Part shown: in pieces, positions 23,161 through 36,200 of the stretch
Position numbering within the stretch: the stretch's first letter is position 1
How the letters are laid out: every line of letters begins with the position of its first letter
Assembly: GCA_034440575.1 (NCBI GenBank)
Contig: JAOTOL010001068.1
Location: forward strand, 28,501-92,500
From: Imbricaverruca yamaguchii
Lineage: Eukaryota; Arthropoda; Thecostraca; Neoverrucidae
Direction: 5' to 3'
DNA: 64,000 nt
Notes under the pieces: generated by a model
What the model was told of the DNA's origin: nothing
The model's input: only the letters and a program-made list of their open reading frames with translations
The model's database searches: none
Program-made: the position numbers and the translations under genes

Positions 23161-24414
23161 ATGATCACTGTTCCCACATCCCAGGGACAGTGGGCCATTA
23201 TAAAGCCCAGCAAGCGTAGCATCACCCAGGAACCAGATCAAAGGCTAGTTGCCTTCGGCTGGTCAGCACGTGCCTTCGGTCGCCTGCTGTGGTTGTGTGG
23301 ATCATCCGGAGTGGGACGAGCTGCTCTGCTGCACTCTGGCATCATCTACGCCATTCAGTTCGCGACATCTTTCACGATGGCCACCGTGGCTTTGTTTTAT
23401 GGCTTGCGTTATTACATACTTAGCAGACGCTATTTAGAAGCAGCTACTGTGTCAAACTGCTATGGCTCCTCCTATGTCCTGATATTGGTGACGATCACGT
23501 ACACCTTCGTTTGGGGACGTCGCCGGTTCGCAGTGCTGCTGTCCCGCATGCAGACCCTGCTGGCCGAGATGTCAGCGATGTCTCAGCTGCGCGATTCCCA
23601 AGAGAAACCAAGCGGGATCGGCGCTTACCTGTGGGTCTTGGTAGTATTTATTACAGTCACGATGCTCATTTCACACATGCTTTTGGATATGAGTCCGAAG
23701 TATTTGGTAACGCCGTACAACACCGTCAACTACAATGCCATGAACCGCGGGGACACGCTGACCAACGTCTGCTTTTACATGTTCTCGGCGAAGTCGATGT
23801 TCATCGGAGTTCTTCTCACCAATGGCTTGAAGACAGTCAACAACAGCCTCATTATCATGCTTCAAATGAAGGGCGAGTCTTCGGGGCCTATACTGTGTGA
23901 ACTCAGCCGGCTGCGAGGACAACTATCGCGCTGATTCTCGGACTTGACCAGGACGATGAATTTCGAACTCACCACGACAATGCTGTATGGCGTCGGTACG
24001 CAGTGTGTCGTCTGCATCATTGCGTCCGCTATTCTGATGGCTGACGGACAGTTGAGCGAAATACTCATCATACTTACCATGCGCGAGTTCGCTATCGCGT
24101 TGATCCTGGTGGGACCGTGCATGGTGAGTCAGCGCATGCTGGACGAGGTTGCCCACAGTCGCCACCTCCTGCTGGAGCTGGAGCGGCTGCGGCCCGACCT
24201 GGAGCGAGACGCGGCCAGGGCAAGGGCCGCCGTGCAGCGAGACCTCGACACTCTGGGCTACATCGGTCTGTACCGACTGGAGAACACCACCTTGCTTAGC
24301 AACACGTCCACCATCGTCACCTACATCATCGTGCTGGCCCAATTCCAGGCATCGGACGTGGGTTGTGCATCTGCCGGCAGTCACCTTGCTAAGAACTTCC
24401 CAGACACGCTGTGA
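23161..24414 (+). pseudogene. Gustatory receptor-like gene with an in-frame TGA
   Basis: Insect-type gustatory receptor (7tm_7 family), a membrane ligand-gated cation channel of chemosensory cells. One frame of 418 codons carries seven hydrophobic segments at about residues 57-80, 104-118, 153-175, 203-220, 272-292, 301-322 and 382-395. The last contains the family signature TYIIVLAQF (residues 387-395). Length and layout fit a complete Gr in one exon. Codon 258 is TGA (23932-23934), between the fourth and fifth segments. The same frame stays open and conserved in character on both sides. An Arg codon CGA changed to TGA is the simplest origin. It may be a young pseudogene, a polymorphic null, read-through, or a base error. 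A 57-base GT-AG segment (23895-23951) would remove the stop in frame, but it would delete a normally coding loop. ATG at 23161 is the first Met of the open frame. Confidence 0.82.
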
Positions 24415-25089
24415 GAAAGACCTGATTGGAGCTGCTTATGACGAATTATAATTGTAGCATTATATTTATAAAAGCTAAAGAACAACGTGTCCCACCATGC
24501 GCAAGGTAAATGTACTGGATGTGTATCACACTAATATGTACCTATTTCGAAACGTACTGCTGTGTTGCTGCCAAACGTGTTCGAAGCGTCTTGCGCGGTG
24601 ATTCGACTCCACTGTCCTTTGGCACCTGCTCTAGCTTTTCGAGCGGAATGAACACTGCTATATGAGCACGATGATAGTATCATACATAATATGTACACTT
24701 AAAATGTGTGATATATGGAATATCTTCGCATTGTGTCGCCGGCGTCTTCACATGGAACGTTTTCAAGCACATTGAAGTAAGAAACGTTGAGCTTGCCTGC
24801 ACATCTTAGATTAATTGTTTTCAGATGTAGATTGATCACGTGTCTGTGCGCATTTTTTATGTGCCATTATCACGTTGATGTTCATGTACTTCCGCTTATT
24901 TGTAAATGTCCACATGACGATCTTATAGTCCATGCAGAGGTGAAAAAAACCGGCTACTCGGCCACGGGCGTGGGTGACAGATATTTGAAAAATATCTTCG
25001 GTTGTGGTGACAACTTACGGTGCCGTATTATCACTGCGTATGCATTGTATTTATTATCAGGCCGTTTTTCCTCAACTCGTACACATTTC
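24415..25089. other. Spacer downstream of the gustatory receptor
   Basis: AT-rich, with no gene or RNA recognised. The receptor's 3' UTR would lie at its left end; no canonical AATAAA was found close to the stop. Confidence 0.35.
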
Positions 25090-25985
25090 GTACACAACTC
25101 CATATTGTACCGGCCGATATACGCAATTTTTTCCGTACCTTCTTAGAAACGACCGGCGCATTGGTTAAAGCAAGAAAAAATAAAATCTGCCGAAAAGTTT
25201 TTAAAAAATCGCAGCGCCAAATCACAAAAATCGGCGCTGACGCGCTTCCCATATGTTCACAAAATGGAAGTGTTCTTGACAACACTAAGCGACTTGTTTG
25301 ATGCATATTGTTATGCTATATGATTTAAAAGTCATGTTAGGTCGCCGAGGTCATCACGACAGGCTAATGGAACCAAACTTGGTCAACTGGAATGTTGTCA
25401 TAAATGGAAATGACTGTCATGCGATTGATGTCACTTTGGATGTTACTCCCTACACATCCGGAAATCTACTGTTTGTCACTGTGTGCCTAAGCGTTTCTAT
25501 ACTTTATTCATGTATTTTACTCCTTTCTTTGCGAATCCCATTGTGAGAGCCGCCCAACGGAGCAGTCAGGTGGGCAGCCCGGTTCCGGTAACTAGAGCAG
25601 GTAATGACCTGATACAGTGCTCCTATATAGGTGACCTTAGGTCAAATGGCGGATCTGGCATATGTGTTGCATCATTAGTAATGTCCAAGACATCATTAGT
25701 GACAATTTTGGAGCATTTAAAGAAAATCACAGCAATCCATAACAATGACAAGCCAAGCCACGCAAAACTAGAAAAATTTGCTATTTTGACTTCATTTGAC
25801 CTTGAAGATATCGCCCTAAGGTCACGAAAGTTGCATACAATAGAGTTCACTATCGTGCCCATCAGCCCTGCGAATTTCGTTGCTCTAGCCTTAATGGGAG
25901 CCGAGATCTTAGGGGGGTCGGAATCCGTCCCCCTCCAGTGCGCGTAAGTTTCAGAGGCCCTCCAGGGCGCGTGTCAACATATCCA
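25090..25985 (+). repeat. Dispersed repeat family, copy 1 (CpG-rich)
   Basis: About 900 bases align by eye with 50275-51175: shared landmarks are GCATTGGTTAAAGCAAGAAA, TAATGGAACCAAACTTGGTC, CTATATAGGTGACC and CATTAGTAATGTCCAA. The right end, with CCCCCTCCAG and GGGCGCGTGT, recurs near 28.95, 46.35 and 46.55 kb. Open frames inside (154 residues at 25483-25947) match no transposase or RT motif, so the class is unknown. This copy keeps about 35 CpGs by hand count. Confidence 0.8.
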
Positions 25986-28764
25986 GTTAATTTGTATTTT
26001 CTAACCATCCAGACATACACGTACTCATCTTGTTTCAGTACATGCATCAGAAGCGTACAGAAACAATTTAGTGGCTATGATCGTGGGGACAGGGGGCTGA
26101 AAAAAACTCTACCACTCGTGGTAAAGTCCATATGTTTTAACATTACCATGGTAAGCCTGCCACCTACGAACTGTCCCGTCCACGTCCATAGATTGAGCCC
26201 GATGCAACAGTTCCGTTTTCCAGCGCAGTTTGTGACGTATGGCACGGCTCACATCACAGGTAACGAGATATGGCTGACATCACGTGAAAGCTCGAAATGT
26301 TGGCTATCCGTCTGGCACAATTTCGTTGCGGTCGGGTCAACGTGTTGCGTTTGCACGTCACTGAGGTCCTAAGAGAACGGGTGTCCGGTGAATGACCGGT
26401 CGCCCATAGGAATAGCATGTAAAACTGAGATTTTGCGTTAGGAAAATCATACATTTTAGCGCTCCTCATCGACCCGATTCAGACCGCAATATCTCGACAA
26501 CCAATGGACCGATTGACCCCAAACCAACACTTCAGTATTGCCACGACAATTGTGAACATCGTCCTGGCAACCGTTTCCGAGTCACACGCGACACCCACGC
26601 GAGGAGGGTGTGGAAAGCGGAAGCGAAGTTTTCGGAGCGTTTTTCACGATTTGGTCTGGTTCTCGGAAACGGCTAAACTTAGCGACTTGCTATCACCTTC
26701 ACATCATGACCCCATGTACCGGCTATAATTTTTCAATTGACGATCAGTGGCTGCAGAATGTGCGGGCGCAGTCATCGTAACACGGGCTGCACGTGCTTCA
26801 GTCCGTGAAAATGGCTCCGCTTTCCACTGTCTCCACACCACTGTCGAATGACAATCCGCGGAGAAAGTTGTACGTGCAGATAGCCCCACTCTTTGCGATG
26901 CTTACAGGTCCTTCGGATTTTACCCATCACCAATACTTTTGTTGCAATCGTCGATGTCCGCAACCGTTACCAGGCGTCACTTTCGGCAATCTCAGGCGGC
27001 AGACGTGGCAGGACAGTATCCTGTCACCGTCCAGAGAAGAAGGGTCATCGGCCAGTGAGGTCGGTGGCCCGACGTGAAGACGTCGCCACCCAAGCCAGAA
27101 AAAAACCAAAACCAATCAGGAGCGCGAACTCACCCCGAAGCCCTGGGAGTGGGTACATCAGAAAAAAGAAGGCGTGGCTAAAGAAAATTTAAGAGGGCAG
27201 ACCAGGACAGACGAGGTAGAGAGACGGGAGAAGGGTCTGGAAGACGCGCGGCGGTGGACGCCGAACCGACGCCTCAGGGGCGTCCAGCGGTGGCCAGATG
27301 GCTGAGGTTTCGGATGGAGGAGAGGAAGCACTCAGCCAAGGCCACTTGCCACTCACCATCGGACATGTGAACCTAAATTCTTTGTTGAATCCAGTTAAAT
27401 TGCCTAGAATATTATTGCTGTTATATATGACGTGCGTTTGGTTAATGCCTGATTGTGAGAGGGTGCGATGAACGGACACTTCGGGGGTATTAGTTCACCT
27501 GCTCTGGATCTTTGACCGCAAAATCACGCTGGCCTCTGCAATCCAGGGGTGCAGGTGAGGTGGCGAACATGGTATGCATGTGGGAGGGGCCGATAAAGGG
27601 GCCACCACATTGCGTTCGCCGGTAGTCTGGCACCGGACTATAGGGTATAGGCAAAACACTGCCCGGTGGTTTGTCCACCCCCGAACTCTGCACGTGGGCA
27701 CGGTTGGTACAGACAGTTCGAGGGACACATGGACGGGTTTGGCATGCCATAAGCCCCGAGGCCAAAACTCATAGGGCCAGCTAGGTTATAACGACGACCG
27801 GGTACGTGCCCAACGTTGCAGGATCCGTGCCCGCCCGTGGGATACGTCAGACCTGGTCGCAAGTATACGACGAATAAGGCCCGGCGCGGCATCGATCGAA
27901 CTTAAGGCTAGGTATGTTGGTCAAAGACACCAGAACACTTGTATCAGCCCTCGGAGTCAGTACGATGAGCCCCTCGTTGCAGTTAAGACTGCCCAGGCGA
28001 GAAACGCTGCCAATAATGGCTAGGCCAGCCATGATTGGCAGTGAAAGGTTTACTTGTTCGGCCCGGTAATACCACCAAAATTAGGGCATTGGTCTGTCGA
28101 TCTATGTGTTTGTGTGCCGCTGAAAGGGGGGGGGGGGTAGGGAGCTAAATTTGGGGACCAAGCAATTCATTAATTAATGAGAGCATGAATGGGGCGAGCG
28201 AATGTGAAGTGAATGAGGGGAAGGAACGTGAGTAGGTAGATTTAAGGATTAGCGGAAGCCGCCTGGGGCTCAACACAGGCACCTATTTCGTGCGGAACAT
28301 TGCACAAAATTATAATATTGCGTCCAAAAAGTCCCAACACGGACATGTCATTCAAACCAATGACAAATTTAATTGTCCTCAATTCTCTCATGCAACGTAT
28401 TAATTATAATCTGGCTAAAAACTCTCACTTACCTATATGGTGTTCCCAAAACTTTGACCTCGCACATATATAATTTCGTGTTAGGGACGGCAACTCAAAC
28501 CAACATCACGACGGCTGGGGTTTGGGGATGTGTGCTGGAATTGGCGGTTAAAACAACATAATACACCACCGACATAGGCACAATGAACAAAGGAGTGAGT
28601 TAGATCAAGCCCTCAATAAGTTTAGCAGTTGAAGTAGTTGAAACAGTTTCAGTCGAGTTTAAGCAATATCTAAAATACATTTCACACACCCATACCACTC
28701 AGTCGAGTTTAAGTGAGGTTAGCAACAGGTAAAACATACATTTTAATACACTTCACACTAAACA
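25986..28764. other. Intergenic, no gene seen
   Basis: Frames here are short, overlap on both strands and carry no family motif. A 10-base G run occurs near 28128. The exon-like statistics needed for a gene call are absent. Confidence 0.4.
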
Positions 28765-28910
28765 CACATTTTACACACCCACATTCCACTCACCCACACC
28801 ACACTCACCCCACACACACCCACCCCACACACACCCACCCCACTCACACCCCCACTACACCCCGCACACCCACACCCGCCACCACCCCGGACACCCCACC
28901 GACGGCAGAG
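28765..28910. repeat. (CACACCC)n-type simple repeat
   Basis: C/A-rich tract with CCCACACACACCCACC words for about 140 bases. Confidence 0.9.
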
Positions 28911-28944
28911 CCGCCACCCATACAGAGCTATGTGTGAAGAACCA

Positions 28945-29005
28945 GAGTGATGGGCAGACTTCGCCCCTCCCCCTCCAGGGCGCGTGCTAACCTAGGCTAA
29001 CCTCC
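28945..29005 (+). repeat. Short fragment of the dispersed repeat's right end
   Basis: CCCCTCCCCCTCCAGGGCGC and GTGCTAACC resemble the right edge of the repeat at 25.93 kb and the fragment at 46.54 kb. Only about 40-60 bases are alignable. Confidence 0.5.
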
Positions 29006-32000
29006 CATTGGAGATATAATCATGGATTGATGATCAAATGGGGTATTTTGATGCATGGAAAACTGTTGTCCTTGATGTGGCAAGATAATTGTCGAAACTA
29101 AGATGTCTTGGAATAAAATGTTGTGAACTCAAAAGTGCATATTGAAGTATATGTCTGTTTATATTTTCAGTCTGGATTCTCCATCTCAACTTTCCCCCAA
29201 AGGGGTAGCTTCTGCCTCCAACCTCTCCTGTCTCAATGTTCTGTCTGCACCAGAAGCCGGCCCCAGCCCAGCTTCTGCCTCCTGAGATCCAAAGTTGCAC
29301 CATCCTAATGAGACTGAGATCAGCTTACTTGCTGTTACTCCAAGTAAGAAGTTCACATGTCACACAAGTGCATGTCTTCCAGTGGGTGACAAACTAGCAT
29401 GCCAATAGCATATCCTAACATAATATAATGAGTAGATTTGCAGCTTAGTATCATTTTTGATTGCTTGTACTTTTGCTTCCCAATGCAATGAAAGTGCTTA
29501 GCATGAGGTGACAACTTGTCTTCTCTGTGTATGCATACTTTTCAGTTGAGAGGCAAGATAACACCCAAAAAGGGACTTTTATTTTGATAACATAACATAC
29601 AAGTAATTTTTAAAACGATGATGGTGACAGCCTGGCATAACCTAGCCTAACCGATGGTATGAGAAGAATCCTAATCTTTGGTAAAGCAGGAGAAGTTTCA
29701 CACAATTTTTTCTCTCTAAAAATTATTCAAATTTGAAAACCTAATTTGTTTTTCAAACACAAATAAAATGCTTGGAAATTTTCAAATAAGATACCCTATC
29801 TAATCTAACCAAGCCCATTCCCTTGGATGGCTTTATGCATGCAAACTATTTGCAGTGTTGGAAAAACTGACGTTTGTTGGTGTCATGCATACCAATACAT
29901 TATGTACTCCAGGATTGTGACTAGACTAAATGAAATATTTTGTACTCCAGAAGGAAAAACGAAGAACAACATTGTTTGGTCGAGTGCTACCACTCAAAGT
30001 CCATACCTGAAAACAACTAGCAGTTTCAGCGATCCCAGCGCACCAAACCAGTCAACGTCACTACACATCCTTGAGAGGCAGTACAAAGCGTACCGAACAT
30101 GCTCGTCGGTGTTGCGCTAAAACCCGTAAAGGGCCTTGCTAAAACCTTCTACGCACAACTTGCGGCACTTCATATGTGAAAAGATGCTATATTTGTGTCA
30201 ATAAAGCCAATAATTAAGTCAATATTTATTCAATATTGGTTCAAAATTTATCAATATTTAATCTTACATATAAGATATGTTTAGATTAATGAACATCTAT
30301 TTAATGTGAATTTTTAGATACTTGCGCTGGTGTACTCCCAAGAAGTACCAGAAATCCCTAGTTGGCAAATCTGGGGGTACTTGGTTTCGCCGGAGTAAAT
30401 ACTTGAAGCCTGGTTTGGCCAGCAAGTGCTTTGAATGTGCAATCGAATGTCGTTTTGTTAAAGGGACAACTTTTTTAGACACAATGAGCCCGTTCAATGC
30501 AAGAAAATCACTTCAAATTTCCTAAAATCCGCCCCGGAGCAAGCAAGTTCTCCAAAGCAATTGCACCAAGAAACCAATGCCATTTGTGCAATTATGCGTG
30601 GCTGTCAATTTTTTTGGTAAATGTGTGCGAAGATAAACATGCGCCTTGAAATATAACTGTATTTTGGGTTCAACAGTGTCAGTGAAGGGTCCGTAATACT
30701 TGTTTCGAAATTTACTCCGACCCATCCCCTGTTCGCCCGCCCCATAATCAGTTGTACTTCTAATGCTGGGGTAGCAAATCCGACCAATTATATTTAAGAG
30801 AAAAAGTAAAACCGCCTGTGAGCGGTTTTACGGGGGAAATTTGCACTCCTGTCTAGCAGGTCTGGATCCTTCCAAGTTGATCCTTGCTTCAACTAAACAT
30901 TCAAGACATGAACAAAACAATTACATAAAGAAGCTCTTAATATTCATAAGAATCGTTTTCAGTATTTTTTTTTCAGCTTTTCCATGCAAAATAACTGTTT
31001 CTTGGTGGTAAGAATAAAGCTATTTTAGACAGATTGTTTTAGTATAATTTTCATTCAACCATCATATATTCCAAAACAATAGTCCATCCATATCCAATAG
31101 TCACATGGGGTTTGCTGTGCCAGGTGTGGTTGAGGCGGTTCCTGGTGTCGGGTGCGCATTCGTGAACTTCGTTGACATCGATTAAGTATACTTTTGTTAT
31201 AATTTTATCTACCATTGCTCATGAAGTTGGCTTATAACCTCATCCTTCGCTAATAATTTAACCACAGCCAATTTTGGGGTCTGAGGAAGAGCTGTGGATT
31301 ATGCGTCGGTGGCGAATGGTACGCACAAACTCGGAATGGCGCAAAGGTTGGCCGGGCCATTAAATGCATTTTGGGTGCTTGAGATTTTGAACAACAACGT
31401 AAGTTAGCAATCAATCAAATGAATCGCGGTGAACTCGGCTCATTAGTAGTGGGACTAGTCCTTCGGAGAAGTGTTTGTTGAAGGATGATCCCGTTTGTGT
31501 TGTCCCCCCAAGATGAGTGAGTGCGATTCATCCTGAGCTCTGCCAGGAGAAATGTTATTGGTGTATTCACATCACATCATGCCTATTTATCATAAATATT
31601 TGTTTGTGAACTTTGAGAATACATCACCCACCTACACTCAGGCAATATCTATCCACTTTGCAGATATCATGGGTATATTTTTTTTGAGTACTTTGGCTAC
31701 TGAGGGCATTTTCCACTAGATTGCATTCCTTGGCACAATTACACCTATTCATGACAGCTTGCTGACATATTGCTGACTTAGCAGTTAGCTATATGTACAT
31801 GTTTGTATGGTACATACAGCATGAAATGCTAACATTTATTTTTAATTCCATTAAAGCAATACTACCTGGTTATGGACAACTCATTTTTTTAGTGCAGCAA
31901 AGTTTTTGACATGGCTTGGTTTGCCAAGATGTTTATGCATACAAAAATGCTAACATTGGTTTTCAGTCCCACTAAAACAAGGTTAATTGTCAGCAAGTGC

Positions 32001-32998
32001 ATAGCTATTTTTTGGAATCCAGCTAAAAAATCCATACTCCAGCCAAAAAAATTGTACTCCACTACCAAGAAAAAAATATGGAAATCCTACACTGACTATT
32101 TGTGAAGCCTGTCTTCAATATCATATGGTACAATAGTACCAAATAACCTAACTTAAACCTTTTTTTTCTTATTTTTCATCTTAGCCTAGCCTACTCTCCT
32201 TTCTCCAGAATGAATTGAAACCAAAAATGTAATTAAAATAATACCATTTCAGCATTTGTCTGCAGTAATGAGATCCTGTCATCTTAGCACTTTTGGAATG
32301 GCTAGATATGTAGATAGGTAGGCAGATTATGTTTCGTTAGGTATGCAGGGTGTTGGTGGATATTTTATTTGAAAATCATATATATTGGTTAGGTTGGTGG
32401 GCATATTTCAGCCCAGGCTTATGGCTAGTCTCATCCCTTTACAGATCAAACCTAGATGGGCCCCTGTGGTTCTTGGTAAATCTCTGAACACTGCATTTAT
32501 GCCTCTAGCCTCATATTTATAATGAATTTAATCCTTTATGGTTTTGTCTATCAATGTTTGTAAAGAAAATCATTGGCCAATGAAATGGTCATTTATTTTT
32601 GGTGGTCTTTCAAGGATGTGATTATTAATCTTATTTAACCTAATCAATTTAACCTTATGCCCATTTTTTGTAATATTTATGGTGGTATCCAGTATGCTTC
32701 AAATTTCAACACTCAGACTGACTGCTATGTGTCAAGGAACCACATTTCAGCAGTAATATACTTTGAATCATAGACTTAAAAGCTGTTTTGGTGCACTGAT
32801 GCAGATAGTATTAATCTGTGCTTAAATCACCATTAATTGCTGCTGCTCCAGTCTGTATTTTCATATCTTCATGTTCCTTTCTTTCAGATGGAATACTACA
32901 TTCAACTCTTGTTCATTCTATAGTCTAGAGGCCTGTTTAAAGGAGCACTAACACATCCAAGATATAACATTCAAATGATACATTGTTTAAAGTAGATC
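29006..32998. other. AT-rich intergenic region upstream of RSAD1
   Basis: No coding exon was recognised over almost 4 kb. 29.0-29.95 kb and 31.6-33.0 kb are strongly CpG-poor, while 30.0-31.6 kb has ordinary CpG frequency and could contain the RSAD1 promoter or a 5' UTR exon, which is inference only. Short CCTAACC-like words (ACCTAGCCTAACC) recur at 28.99, 29.64 and 29.80 kb. Confidence 0.4.
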
Positions 32999-33295
32999 AT
33001 GAACAGCCTCACCAAAGTTAAGCTTTTACAAGTCGTGCTCTGCAAAAGAATAAGACAGTTTTCAACTGAATTCCTCAAGACAGGTTCTGTGTACATCCAT
33101 TGGCCTTACTGTGCCAAGAAGTGCACTTATTGTGACTTTAACAAGTATGTGTCAGCCACTGTTGACCATGAGCAGATGTGTCGGTGTCTGGTGGCTGAGC
33201 TGCACCATCAGCTGGACCAGTCCTCTATCGAGCATGTGACGTCTGTCTTTTTCGGCGGTGGAACGCCATCCCTGGCACTCCCGTCCACTATTGAG
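32999..33295 (+). CDS. RSAD1: RSAD1 exon 1
   Basis: 99 codons from ATG to GAG/GTTCGT. It contains the 4Fe-4S cysteine motif and GGGTP. The donor GTTCGT is weak. Confidence 0.93.
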
Positions 33296-36200
33296 GTTCG
33301 TCTGTGTTGTCGCCTGCTAAAACTGATCATGTTGCCCTTTTTCTGGTTGGCAATGGCAGTTGTGAGATGCTATAAGCATCTTATGCTCATTGTAGTTCCT
33401 CCCATTCAGCCTAGCCACTGGACTGCCAACCTGTTTCTACCAAAACGGCCAAGTCCTGAAGCTGTTCATCATCAGTTCACAGGTTATTTGCACTTGGGCA
33501 GCCAATCAGATTGCCTGGACACCAGGGCTTCTGGTGTGTGACCTCCGAACCTGAGTGCCTCCACAGAATACATTGTCACAGCATTTGGGGTGACATACCA
33601 GGCATGAACCCAGGCACTCCTTTTTCCCCGGTCGTGGCTCTTTTCGTCGGTACCGACGTCAACGTCTCTGTTGACAGCCCTCATGCTGTCAACAGAAGTA
33701 GCACCAGGGTGTGCTGTGTGGTGCCCTGGTGAAGCATGGAGTGGCAGTGACATGACCTTTGTTGAGCTGAGAGTGGATCGAGTCCAACTGCTGCTGGTGC
33801 CGTGACATTGCAGGATGTTGCATCATGGTTGGTGCTGATAGGTCATTGCTGCCTTTGCGATGCCATCCTGCGCCAATTTTGTCTCAGGCGATCGTGACGT
33901 CATTGCGGGACCGGCTGACGGCCGATGCCGAGGTTACGCTGGAGGCGAACCCCACCAGTGCTACCGGTCACGTGCTGCGCGACTTCCGACAGGCGGGCAT
34001 CAACCGGCTATCGCTGGGTGTACAGGTTAGTATCTGGCTGTCCCTGGCTGCACAGGCTAGTACCCAGCTGTCCCTGGCTGTACAGGCTCGTATCTGGCTA
34101 CCCCTGGCTGTACGGGCTAATGCCCAGCTGCCCCCGGCTGTGCAGGTTAGTACCCGGCTACCATTGGCTGTACAGGTTAGTACCCAGCTTTTCCCGGCTG
34201 TACAGGTTAGTACCCAGCTGTTCCTGGCTGCACATGTTAGTATCTGGCTACTCTTGGTTGTACAGGTTGGTATCCAGCTGTCCGTGGCTGTACAGGTTAG
34301 TGATTCGCAAATAATTACAAACTTTGCAATTGGATCGAATGGGCGAGCCCCTCCAGTGTATTTTCACATGAATGGTTTTGAGGATTGCTGGGCTCTCCCA
34401 ATGGTTTCTTTAAAGCTTACCCCATGGCCCATGCCCTTGTGGCTCCTGGGTGTACAGATTCGTACTCTAGTTGTTCTATGCACCATACACAATCTATTTC
34501 AATCTTCTCCCCCTGGATTCGATGTCTGGTAGGTTGCACTGTGTGCTGATATTCAAACATGACAGTGTCCACCCATGCATAGATATCCATTCAGGCGGAG
34601 ATGGGATGGACGATCCCCGCCTGTTGGTCCGCTAGCTCCCCGGCATTAAATTTAGATGCCCCTTAAGTGAATTTGAATTTTAGCCGTGGTATAAAGTTCC
34701 AACGCGTTTTCACCGCACGCGCGATACCGTCCATAGTCCAGTCAGCATAGCCCTCTTGAGCAACACCCGTTTAATCACTGCGGTTTCCTCTGTTGACACG
34801 TGTTCACCGCACGGTACACGCCCGTCTCACTCACAGGCTCGCGCCAACCTGCGTGTCACCTATCACCGCCGCTCAGATGGTCAGAGGTTGGATGTGGCTG
34901 CGCGACGGCTGTGGTGCGGCACGGCCGGTGTTGCCGCGGGCGCTGTGTGGCGGCTGTGGTACAGCACGGCCGATGTTGCCGCGGACCCTGTGATGTGGCT
35001 GTGTGGCGGCTGTGGTACAGCACGGCCGATGTTGCCGCGGACCCTGTGATGTGGCTGTGTGGCGGCTGTGGTACAGCACGGCCGATGTTGCCACAGACGC
35101 TGTGTGGCGGCTGTGGTACAGCACGGCCGATGTTGCCGCGGACGCTGTGATGCGGCTGTGTGTCGGCTGTGGTACAGCACGGCCGGTGTTGCCACAGACG
35201 CAGTGTGGCGGCTGTGGTACATCACGGCCGGTGTTGCCACAGACGCTGTGTGGCGGCTGTGTGGGACATGCACTTCATTATAGGATATGCACTTCATTGC
35301 CCGAAAACTGGATTGAAAGACTTCACAAGCATTTTAATCAAAATAATTTTAATGGTGATTTCGGCATCATGCAGCAGTGGCTTCTATACCTCACACCTAA
35401 CAAACCATTACTGCACCACTGTACAGCACGGCCGGTGTTACCGCAGGCGCTGGACGACGCCGAGCTGCGCTGGCTGGGCCGCGACCACACGGCCGCCGAG
35501 GCGGAGGCGTGTCTGCGGCGGGCGGCGGCGCTGTTCCCAGGGCGGGTGTCGGCCGACCTGCTGATCGGCCGGCCGCACCACACCGTGGCCCGGCTGCGGC
35601 GCGAGGTGCGCCGCCTGCTGTCGATCTGCCCGCACCATCTGTCCGTGTATCAGCTGACGGCGGCGCGCGGCACGCCGCTGTACGACCAGCTGGCGCGCGG
35701 CGAGACGCGGCTGCCCGGCGGCGACCTGCAGGCGCAGCTGTACCGAGCGGCCGCGGCGCAGCTGGCCGCCGCCGGCCTGCGCCGCTACGAGGTGGCCAAC
35801 TTCGCGCGGCCCGGCCACGAGAGCGACCACAACGGCGCCGTCTGGCGCGGCCGCCAGTACGTGGGCGTCGGGCCGGGCGCGCACGGCCGCGTCGTGTGGC
35901 GCAGCGACGGCCGGCGGCGCGCGCTGGTGCAGACGCCGGCGCCCGACCAGTGGATGCGCGCCGTCGACGCTGGCGCCTCGGGCGCCTGTGTGGCGCGGCC
36001 GCAGTCGGCCGACGACGTGCGCGCCGAGCTGCTGTGTGGCGCGCTGCGCACACGGCGCGGTCTGACGCGCGCCGACTGGCTGGACGCCGGCGGCGGCGAC
36101 GGCAGGTGGCGCCACCTGTACCGACACCGGGACCTGCTGCGGCTGGCCGCGCTGGTGCGGCGCGACGACGACCGACTGGTGGCCACGCAGCGCGGCCTGA

